Source of the DNA: Desulfobulbaceae bacterium
GTDB lineage: Bacteria; Desulfobacterota; Desulfobulbia; Desulfobulbales; SURF-16
Reading direction: 5' to 3'
Assembly: GCA_023230525.1 (NCBI GenBank)
Contig: JALNXE010000137.1
Coordinates: 1-9,178 of the forward strand
Length of the DNA: 9,178 bases
Part shown: in pieces, positions 1 to 5,487 of the stretch
Position numbering within the stretch: position 1 is the stretch's first letter
Layout of the letters: every line of letters starts with the position of its first letter
Program-made: the position numbers and the translations under genes
The notes under the pieces: model-generated
The model's database searches: none
What the model saw: the letters and a program-made list of their open reading frames with translations, nothing else
Told to the model about the DNA's origin: nothing

Positions 1-150
1 AGGAGCCAGAATAAAACGTAATAAAATCAACCATTCTGAATTCTGTCTCCTGTCTCCTGAATTCCCATGACGGAGATCAGAGCAGCAACTATGTCACAAA
101 AATACCGTTATTTCGACAAAATAGATCAAGTCAGAAAGTTGAGTAATAAG
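1..150. repeat. Non-coding end region with a short GAATTC-bounded tandem repeat
   Basis: This stretch lies downstream of thiD and I see no gene in it. Bases 44-50 and 51-57 are two perfect copies of the heptamer TGTCTCC. They are bracketed by two GAATTC hexamers at 38-43 and 59-64, so the block reads the same in outline on both strands. ATAAAA also occurs twice with a 10-base period (11-16 and 21-26). Similar GAATTC/CTCCTG-rich blocks are, from memory, scattered between genes in some proteobacterial genomes, but I cannot confirm a family here. No terminator with a T-run is evident after thiD. Confidence 0.5.
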
Positions 151-1038
151 TTACGACAAGTCCTGGTCCGTCTCGTCTTTCTGTCTGATAAATTCATGGT
201 GCGGCAGCGGGCCGGTGCCATGCCCGATAACATAAGCGGTGCTTCTGCTCAGCAGGGTGTCCATGAAGGCGCAGGTGAGGCGGAAGGCTTGGTTGAGGTC
301 GCCGGTGCGCATATGATAAGCGGTGAGGGCGGAAGCAAAGGTGCAGCCCGTCCCATGGGTGTTGCGGCTGGAGATCCGGGGATGCTCGATTCTGGCGATA
401 TGAAAGCCCGCCGCCCCCGTCCCTTTTTCCGGCGGTGTTTTCTGCACCAGGTAGTCGGTAACGGTTTTCCCCAGGATATTCATGTGCCCTCCCTTGACAC
501 AAACCGCCTTGAGGCGGGGGGAAAGGGCAAAAATGCCTTGGGCCGCGGCAAGGGCTCCGGCTTCATTGCCGCACTGGAGGCCGGAAATGATTTCCAGCTC
601 GGCAATGTTTGGCGTGAGAACAGTTGCCTGGCTGATGATATGTTCGGTTATGGCCGTGCTGCCCGCGGTAAACAGGGAAACGCCGCCCGAAGATTTGATG
701 ACGGGGTCATAAATGACCTCCCCGGTAAATCCGGTCAGCACTTCGCCGATGGCCCGGGCAATTTCCCGGTTGCCCACCATGCCGATTTTAATGTGGGTGA
801 CATTTAAGTCATCAAGCACGTCTTGAATCTGCTTTTTGACAAAAGCAGCGGGCAATGGCAGATACGATGATACTCCCAGGGTGTTTTGTGAGGTGAGGGC
901 CGTGATCGCGGCCCCGCTATAGACGCCGATGACGGTGAATGTCTTGATGTCCGCCTGGATGCCGGCCCCGCCGGATGGATCTGATCCGGCAATGGACAGC
1001 GCCATGGGCCTGTTGTGCTGGGGGTGCATTGCCGCCAT
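151..1038 (-). CDS. thiD: Hydroxymethylpyrimidine/phosphomethylpyrimidine kinase ThiD
   Basis: This cytoplasmic ribokinase-fold enzyme phosphorylates 4-amino-5-hydroxymethyl-2-methylpyrimidine and then its monophosphate with ATP. The diphosphate product supplies the pyrimidine half of thiamine. The N-terminal substrate signature AGSDPSGGAGIQADIKTF lies at about residues 17-34, YDPVIKSSGG is in the middle, and the anion-hole/ATP motif HGTGCTFASA starts at residue 228, with the family's conserved cysteine at 232. At 295 residues it is somewhat longer than the roughly 266 of the E. coli protein, with extra residues at both ends. I chose the ATG at 1038 because an AAGGTG sits about 8-10 bases upstream; ATGs at 1029 and 1005 would also leave the fold intact. 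It follows the isomerase gene by 46 bases on the same strand and may share its transcript. No TPP riboswitch is visible next to it. Confidence 0.93.
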   Translation of the reverse strand: MAAMHPQHNRPMALSIAGSDPSGGAGIQADIKTFTVIGVYSGAAITALTSQNTLGVSSYLPLPAAFVKKQIQDVLDDLNVTHIKIGMVGNREIARAIGEVLTGFTGEVIYDPVIKSSGGVSLFTAGSTAITEHIISQATVLTPNIAELEIISGLQCGNEAGALAAAQGIFALSPRLKAVCVKGGHMNILGKTVTDYLVQKTPPEKGTGAAGFHIARIEHPRISSRNTHGTGCTFASALTAYHMRTGDLNQAFRLTCAFMDTLLSRSTAYVIGHGTGPLPHHEFIRQKDETDQDLS

Positions 1039-1084
1039 GTTTCAAACACCTTGTCTGGAGGGGAGGGAAGACGCCGGCAGCAGG

Positions 1085-1552
1085 TCAGTTCTGGGTAGAT
1101 CTGGCCGCTTGCAGCGGTTCTATGTTCTGCAGGGTTATCCTGTAAAGGATTTGTTTGCCGGCCAGCGGATGGTTAAAATCAACGGTCACCTTGTCACCGG
1201 AAACCTCAGTGACCATGGCCGGCACCTGATGCTGCTCGCCATCCTTTTCCATGGTCATTCCCAGCACGACGCCCGGCTTGATGTCCACCTTGGCATCCCA
1301 GATTGAACGGCTGACGGTGTGGATCAGTTCTTCTTTGGGCAAGCCGTAAGCCTCTTCCGGCTGCAAGCGGATTTCCCTGCTTTCATTGATTTCCATACCG
1401 ATGACGGCCTTTTCAAAAGCGATCATTACGCTGCCTGTTCCTATGCGGAACTGCAGAGGACCGGTATCCTGGGATGATTCAAAAATTTCACCGTTTTCAA
1501 GAATGCCTTCATAAATGACGGTGACAAGATCACCGGGTTTTGCCTTGTGCAT
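1085..1552 (-). CDS. SlyD-like FKBP-type peptidyl-prolyl cis-trans isomerase
   Basis: This is a predicted cytoplasmic prolyl isomerase and folding helper. The FKBP half shows GDLVTVIYEGILENGEIFESS (residues 7-27), the IGTGSVMIAFEKAVIGM stretch (37-53) and EEAYG (66-70). An insert-in-flap chaperone domain follows at about 73-125, then the returning strand VDFNHPLAGK (124-133), which is typical of the SlyD branch. At 155 residues it is shorter than E. coli SlyD (196), and it lacks that protein's histidine/cysteine-rich metal-binding tail, so a nickel-delivery role is not supported. There is no signal peptide. Two usual active-site positions differ: GFE reads AFE and FDSS reads FESS. The start is well set by AAGGAG at 1562-1567 (minus strand), 9 bases before the ATG. 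It lies between the 481-residue gene and thiD, all on the same strand. Confidence 0.9.
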   Translation of the reverse strand: MHKAKPGDLVTVIYEGILENGEIFESSQDTGPLQFRIGTGSVMIAFEKAVIGMEINESREIRLQPEEAYGLPKEELIHTVSRSIWDAKVDIKPGVVLGMTMEKDGEQHQVPAMVTEVSGDKVTVDFNHPLAGKQILYRITLQNIEPLQAARSTQN

Positions 1553-1581
1553 GTGTCCTTACTCCTTCTGTAAATGTTGTG

Positions 1582-1665
1582 GGCCGCTCTCTACCAGGTC
1601 ACCCGACCGCGGGTAGAGCGCCGCATAAAATATAGCATTGCCTTGCCGGGTCTGTTCTTCCGGCA
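1582..1665 (-). other. Two stem-loops between the 481-residue gene and the isomerase gene
   Basis: Reading leftward, the first hairpin is a perfect 6-bp TGCCGG/CCGGCA stem (1660-1665 with 1644-1649) with a 10-base loop. The second is longer: 1612-1620 pairs with 1585-1595 (ctacc/ggtag plus cgct/agcg around a 2-base bulge), and a nested ggtc/gacc stem lies at 1597-1600/1605-1608. Neither is followed by a clear T-run on the minus strand. They could weaken read-through, stabilise a processed transcript or shape the isomerase leader, but an intrinsic terminator is not demonstrated. Confidence 0.4.
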
Positions 1666-1669
1666 GGTC

Positions 1670-3115
1670 TTATTTGTGATTCTGCAGGGAACGGAGGCGG
1701 GCGCTGCCTGCCGCAATCTTGTTTAACAGCCGGCCCAGCAGGACTTCCGCGCTGTTCGGCGGAGATGGGGAATTGTCCTCTGCCGGGTCCGGTCTCTTTT
1801 CGGCCTTGAATTGCGCAAAGTCTTTTTCCATGAGGCAACCATAGGTGGTGATCGCCTCATTTATGAGGCGATAAAGATCCTCATACGGGTATGGCTTGCT
1901 GAATTTGCTGATAAGACCGTCAATAAAGGCCGGTAGCCTGGCCGCATCTTCACTGTTCCCGCAATAATAGTAGGGGCAGGAAGACAGGGCAATGAATATT
2001 TTTTGGCTGAGGATCTCTTTATCAAGTCGTTGACTGCTGTCCGTGGTGGATAAGGCCAGCTTGATACTGCGGATAATTCCCCGCAGGCCCCGGAAATAAC
2101 CGCTGCCGATCTCCGCGGCAATGACCTGGGGACTCAGGTGGAAGCCTTTTGCTTTTATTGCCACCCCAAGATGGGGGAAATAGGAGTAGCGCAGGGATTC
2201 ATAGAGGGTTTGTAAATTCTCAAGCAGTTGTTCGATGTTTTCAATTTCTTTGATGAAGTTTGCTTTATACTGGAATTCACTGATGTTTCTGCCCAGTTTT
2301 TCCCCTTCTTTTGTCAGCGATTCGAGAATTATGGCAAAGGGTTTCGCGCGCAATGACCGGATGTCTTCGTTAATGATGTCGATCTGGGTGATCTCGCCTT
2401 TGAGCGAACAGTTGATGAATGCCAGAAAGTGATGAATTTCCTGAAAGGCCTCATAACAGGTGTCGATCTGGCAGTTTAAGATAGCCTTGGCCAGTTCAGG
2501 GATGGCCGGCAGTTCGAGTTGGCGGAATTTGGCTTCAATCCGCTCGGTTTTTGCCGAAATATCATGGATGCTTAAAAAATCCTCCTTGCCGTTGTTAGCC
2601 TGGGTTACCAGTTTGAAAACCATGTATCCTTTCTCAAACATCTCCCGTTCCCTGGCGGATCTGGCGGCATCTGAGCTGGCAATCTGGAGGAGATTTCTGA
2701 GAGAAAATTTCTCCTGGATATCTTTAGCCGCGGCAACCAGTATCTCTTTGCATTGCCTTATCCTGGCCAGGGGCACCTGCAGTTCGCCTGCGGCCGTCTG
2801 CAGTTTGCGGGTCATCCTTTGGGCTTCATTATCAGCAAGGCTGTTCAAGCGCAGGTCCGCCTCCAGGTTGCTCAGCTCATTTTCCAGCCTGGTCACCTGC
2901 TGCAGGGTATCGCCAACTGCTTTCCGGTACCCGTTGACGGCTGAAGCCACCTCTTGACGGTTGATCCCGAGATCGGCAAGGAAGGCCGCGTGTGGTCCGA
3001 TGTCAATGTTACTCCATTGCCTTACGATCGGGTCACTTAATATGCCCTGTGACTCCGAGCGGCACTGGCTGAGAATGGTTTTAATGCCGGCAATGGTTTC
3101 TTCTGTATTTTCCAT
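1670..3115 (-). CDS. Uncharacterised 481-residue helical protein
   Basis: I do not recognise this protein. It has no signal peptide or membrane segment, so it is probably cytoplasmic. Most of it is rich in charged and Leu/Ile residues in helix-forming patterns. Likely coiled-coil stretches are around residues 60-135 and in the 190-320 region (for example IENIEQLLENLQTLYESL). The C-terminal third is more globular, includes a CPYYYC cluster, and ends in a Pro/Asp/Ser-rich linker (PDPAEDNSPSPPNS) before a short basic helix. No nucleotide-binding or metal motif stands out. The long open frame, consistent amino-acid composition and position ahead of two conserved genes argue that it is real. The ATG at 3115 has no Shine-Dalgarno (the preceding minus-strand bases are aaaaatctatccc), and no better start lies nearby. 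It may head a leftward operon with the isomerase and thiD, though the hairpins between them leave this open. Confidence 0.75.
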   Translation of the reverse strand: MENTEETIAGIKTILSQCRSESQGILSDPIVRQWSNIDIGPHAAFLADLGINRQEVASAVNGYRKAVGDTLQQVTRLENELSNLEADLRLNSLADNEAQRMTRKLQTAAGELQVPLARIRQCKEILVAAAKDIQEKFSLRNLLQIASSDAARSAREREMFEKGYMVFKLVTQANNGKEDFLSIHDISAKTERIEAKFRQLELPAIPELAKAILNCQIDTCYEAFQEIHHFLAFINCSLKGEITQIDIINEDIRSLRAKPFAIILESLTKEGEKLGRNISEFQYKANFIKEIENIEQLLENLQTLYESLRYSYFPHLGVAIKAKGFHLSPQVIAAEIGSGYFRGLRGIIRSIKLALSTTDSSQRLDKEILSQKIFIALSSCPYYYCGNSEDAARLPAFIDGLISKFSKPYPYEDLYRLINEAITTYGCLMEKDFAQFKAEKRPDPAEDNSPSPPNSAEVLLGRLLNKIAAGSARLRSLQNHK

Positions 3116-3159
3116 GGGATAGATTTTTTTCAGCCTGATGAAAAAAATAACCTAAAAAT

Positions 3160-3189
3160 TTGACAAGTTATTGATAGGCAATATATAAC
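3160..3189 (+). promoter_or_regulatory. Strong sigma70-type promoter for the cytochrome/barrel genes
   Basis: A perfect -35 TTGACA (3160-3165) and a -10 TATAAC (3184-3189, five of six consensus positions) are separated by 18 bases in an AT-rich stretch. Transcription would start near 3196, leaving a leader of about 220 bases before the cytochrome ATG at 3420. No other candidate in this gap matches the consensus as well. Confidence 0.7.
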
Positions 3190-3207
3190 ATATTCAATTG
3201 TAAGCAA
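3180..3207 (-). promoter_or_regulatory. Possible divergent promoter for the 481-residue gene
   Basis: On the minus strand TTGCTT (3202-3207) and TATATT (3180-3185) are 16 bases apart. The -10 is good and the -35 is poor. The -10 would overlap the rightward promoter's -10, so the two transcripts might compete. This rests on a weak match in AT-rich DNA where such matches are common. Confidence 0.3.
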
Positions 3208-3238
3208 ATTGTAAAAAAAAATGATCACCGTGAAATTT

Positions 3239-3365
3239 CGGCACCCCGCCGCGGGAGTGCGGAGAGGTGCCGAGCTGGTTACTCCAGAGCCGGTCGGGAC
3301 AGGCCTCCTGGCCTGATCTCCACTGTGGAAAATCCTGTCCGGCATAAAGAAATGCTTGCAGGAGG
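3239..3365 (+). promoter_or_regulatory. Structured 5' leader, candidate cis-regulatory RNA
   Basis: Between the promoter and the cytochrome gene lies a GC-rich island unlike the AT-rich DNA on its left. Stem 1 is CGGCACC (3239-3245) with GGTGCCG (3266-3272), continued by CCGC/GCGG (3246-3249/3259-3262). Stem 2 is CTGG/CCAG (3275-3278/3284-3287), and GGAGT in loop 1 (3254-3258) can pair with ACTCC around loop 2 (3281-3285). CAGGCC (3300-3305) pairs with GGCCTG (3310-3315), or alternatively GGACAGG (3297-3303) pairs with CCTGTCC (3334-3340). CCTCCTG (3304-3310) is the exact complement of CAGGAGG (3359-3365). Competing pairings of this kind suit a riboswitch or protein-controlled leader. I could not match it to a class I know, including GEMM, TPP, cobalamin and glycine. 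The pairings were found by eye without energy calculation. Confidence 0.45.
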
Positions 3366-3419
3366 AGTGGTGCGTGAAGGGCACTGAAAAGACAACACAC
3401 AATTTTTTGGGGGAAAAAA

Positions 3420-3725
3420 ATGAAATGGCGAATTGTCTGCTGTATGGCATTGGCCACAGCACTATCGACCAGCGCTGTGTACGCCGATGGTGGGGCGCTT
3501 TTTCGGCAGAAATGTGGTTCCTGTCACCAGAAGGGGGGGCAGGCTCCACCCGTAAACCCGGCGGACAAGGCCGCTGTGGTTTGGCAAAAGTTTTTTGATA
3601 GAAACCGTCACGCTACCGATATCTCGGGAGTTATTACTGCTGATGAGCTGAAGAGTGTCATCGAGTATCTCAAGCAATTTGCCGCAGACAGTGACCGTCC
3701 GGAGACCGCGGCTATTCCAAAGTAA
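3420..3725 (+). CDS. Periplasmic mono-haem c-type cytochrome
   Basis: This is a small exported electron-transfer protein. A Sec signal peptide (residues 1-22, ending AVYA before DGG) leads to one haem attachment motif, CGSCH, at 32-36; a mature protein of about 79 residues follows. No methionine lies beyond the signal peptide, so the usual Met axial ligand of class I cytochrome c is absent. The only other histidine is H64 (FFDRNRHATD), so His/His or five-coordinate haem is possible. The tail SGVITADELKSVIEYLKQF looks like the usual C-terminal helix, followed by AADSDRPE. The ATG at 3420 is preceded by GGGGG (3409-3413) six bases upstream, and the frame is closed by a TGA at 3375-3377. The barrel gene begins 23 bases after its stop, so the two are probably co-transcribed. 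Confidence 0.88.
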   Translation: MKWRIVCCMALATALSTSAVYADGGALFRQKCGSCHQKGGQAPPVNPADKAAVVWQKFFDRNRHATDISGVITADELKSVIEYLKQFAADSDRPETAAIPK

Positions 3726-3748
3726 AAGCATTATCAGGGAGAAAAGAG

Positions 3749-5275
3749 ATGAAAAAATACTTACTGACAGCAGGAGCGCTGCTGTTGTGGTCGGGAACAG
3801 CATTGGCGGGAGGGGCGGATACCGTTACCATGCCCGCCAATACCTATAAAGCCATTATGGACAGGCTGGATGCCCTGCAGAAAAGGGTTGATATGCTGGA
3901 GGAGGGCGGCAAAACCGCCCCGGCCCCGGCGCCGGCCGCCGTCAGCCGGGAGGAGTTCGATAAACTGAACGGTGATATCAGCAATATCTATGATACCCTT
4001 GATGTGGTGGAAACCAAGACGCTGAAAGACCGCATCAACTGGGGGGCTGAAGTGCGAACCCGGGTGGATAATTACAAGTTGTCGGATCTTGGTCCGAATG
4101 ATACTCAGATTAAATATGTGAACGGCGCGCCGACACTCTCGCCGATGTCTGGCGACGAAGATGATGACAATAACTGGACTAACCGCTTCCGGTTAAATAT
4201 GGATGCCCAGATCAATCCAACCTTGAGCTTCCATGGCCGGATGACGGTTTACAAGAACTGGGGTGATTCCGATTACACCACCACTGCCCTGTATAACGAC
4301 ATGAACAGGGCTCACCGTCCGGAAACCAGCGGAGTCAAGCTTGACCGCGCCTATGTCGACTGGGTTCCCGATTTTGCCGTCCCTATCGCCCTGACTGTCG
4401 GCCGTCATCCGTCAACTGAAGGCCCGCCTCTTGAGTATAAGGAGAACAGGCAACGGCAGTCCACCTATCCTGCCCTGCTCTTTGACGCGGAAAATGATGG
4501 TATTGTCGCAACCCTCGGACTTGAGCGCTATACCGGTCTGAAAAATTCCGGCTGGCGCTTGGCCTATGGTAAGGGATACCACAGCGATGATGATGATTCC
4601 TCTAGCTTTTCCTTTTTTGATGATGCTAATGCCGGTGATACCAATATGTACGCCACCTTTCTTGAAAGCGAGATTCCCGGTCTGAAAAACAGTCTGGTGG
4701 TGTTGAGCTATGCCCAGATGACCGATCTGCCCAGTTCGTTTCTGGGGAAGGATTCTCCAATCAGTGTAGGTGATATGGATCTGTACGGCATCCATATGCA
4801 GGCATCCAACTTTCTTGATTCGCGATTTGATATCTTTGCTTCCTGGGCAGCGGACAGAACTGATGCCAATGGTAATTTTGTTGATTACTCCACATTGTTC
4901 GGTCGGCCCACGTATATGGGACTGTTGTCTGACGGAACTGAGGATAGAAGCGGCTCAAGTATCTTTGCCGGTGTACGCTACACTATACCATTCACCCCGC
5001 TGCATGACCCGAAAATCGGGTTCGAGTACAACCATGGCTCCAAGTACTGGATGAGCATGACCATGGCCAGCACCGAGATGTTCAATAAACTGGCCACCCG
5101 CGGTGATGCCTATGAGCTGTACTATATCCAGCCGGTGAACGAAAATCTCTTCTTCCGGATCGGTTATACTTTCATCGAATATGATTATACGGGCAGCGGT
5201 TCTCATCTGGGACAGCCTGTTGAGACGGATGCCGAACTGGAGAATTACTATCTGCTGATGGATGTGCGTTTTTAA
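3749..5275 (+). CDS. DUF3373-type outer-membrane beta-barrel protein
   Basis: This is a predicted outer-membrane porin-like protein of the family (DUF3373) seen beside cytochrome genes in iron- and sulfur-cycling deltaproteobacteria; the family assignment is from memory of its architecture. A signal peptide (residues 1-20, ending ALA before GGAD) precedes a short coiled coil (about 31-53), a Pro/Ala linker (57-64) and a second helical stretch (66-95). From about residue 96 (INWGAEVRTRVDNY) to the end the chain alternates polar and hydrophobic/aromatic residues as barrel strands do, and it ends ENYYLLMDVRF with the terminal Phe typical of BAM substrates. Asp-rich loops lie near 135-143 and 280-293. 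AGGGAG at 3736-3741, seven bases upstream, supports the ATG. It may anchor or accept electrons from the preceding cytochrome, or be a channel; the sequence does not decide. Confidence 0.82.
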   Translation: MKKYLLTAGALLLWSGTALAGGADTVTMPANTYKAIMDRLDALQKRVDMLEEGGKTAPAPAPAAVSREEFDKLNGDISNIYDTLDVVETKTLKDRINWGAEVRTRVDNYKLSDLGPNDTQIKYVNGAPTLSPMSGDEDDDNNWTNRFRLNMDAQINPTLSFHGRMTVYKNWGDSDYTTTALYNDMNRAHRPETSGVKLDRAYVDWVPDFAVPIALTVGRHPSTEGPPLEYKENRQRQSTYPALLFDAENDGIVATLGLERYTGLKNSGWRLAYGKGYHSDDDDSSSFSFFDDANAGDTNMYATFLESEIPGLKNSLVVLSYAQMTDLPSSFLGKDSPISVGDMDLYGIHMQASNFLDSRFDIFASWAADRTDANGNFVDYSTLFGRPTYMGLLSDGTEDRSGSSIFAGVRYTIPFTPLHDPKIGFEYNHGSKYWMSMTMASTEMFNKLATRGDAYELYYIQPVNENLFFRIGYTFIEYDYTGSGSHLGQPVETDAELENYYLLMDVRF

Positions 5276-5277
5276 AC

Positions 5278-5350
5278 CGTTGCAAGCGGAGTCGGCCGGT
5301 CCAGAATAGACCGCTCATTTTTTTGCTGGGCGGTCTATTTTATTGCAACG
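5278..5350 (+). terminator. Nested inverted-repeat terminator after the barrel gene
   Basis: An inner perfect 10-bp stem, AATAGACCGC (5305-5314) with GCGGTCTATT (5330-5339), encloses a T-rich 15-base loop and is followed by TTTATT. An outer perfect 8-bp stem, CGTTGCAA (5278-5285) with TTGCAACG (5343-5350), encloses the whole. It begins two bases after the barrel stop codon. The T-tract after the stem is short, so termination efficiency is uncertain, but position and symmetry fit a transcript end well. Confidence 0.7.
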
Positions 5351-5487
5351 AAAACCGGGGAATCTGCTCCGGATTCCTCCGGGGCCTGAGCCGGAATCTG
5401 CCGGAATGGCGAACCTTTCGAGACTTGGTAAAAGGCTAGCAACAATTGCTGAGTCCCTATAGATCCTGCAACCGGAGTTTGCTGAAT
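5351..5487 (+). other. Chemoreceptor upstream region with an imperfect direct repeat
   Basis: This 137-base gap holds an imperfect direct repeat, GGAATCTGCTCCGGA (from 5359) and GGAATCTGCCGGAA (from 5393). A 6-bp hairpin, GGAATC/GATTCC, lies at 5359-5364/5372-5377. I found no convincing sigma70, sigma28 or sigma54 promoter. A TATAGA at 5458-5463 lacks a matching -35. Confidence 0.35.

Noticed and set aside
67..807. Long plus-strand open frame opposite thiD
   Set aside because: It is the antisense shadow of thiD: glycine/arginine-rich composition, no recognisable domain, and the opposite strand encodes clear kinase motifs.
1612..1622. GGTAGAGCGCC resembles a tRNA D-arm
   Set aside because: No anticodon arm, T-arm (GTTCGA) or acceptor stem can be laid out around it; the bases instead pair in the hairpin upstream of the isomerase gene.
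2460..2957. 165-codon plus-strand frame inside the 481-residue gene
   Set aside because: Ser/Leu-rich antisense shadow; the minus-strand frame is three times longer and has a natural protein composition.
3312..3340. CCTGATCT followed by a CCTGTCC arm resembled part of a TPP riboswitch
   Set aside because: The CTGAGA element and the surrounding TPP helices are missing, and the downstream genes have nothing to do with thiamine.
3221..3419. GEMM (c-di-GMP/cGAMP) riboswitch expected before a cytochrome gene
   Set aside because: The conserved GEMM core with its CGCAAAG-type segment is not found in the leader.
5434..5449. GG...GC pair before the chemoreceptor looked like a sigma54 promoter
   Set aside because: The GG and GC are 12 bases apart rather than 10, and the flanking TGGCAC/TTGCA consensus is missing.
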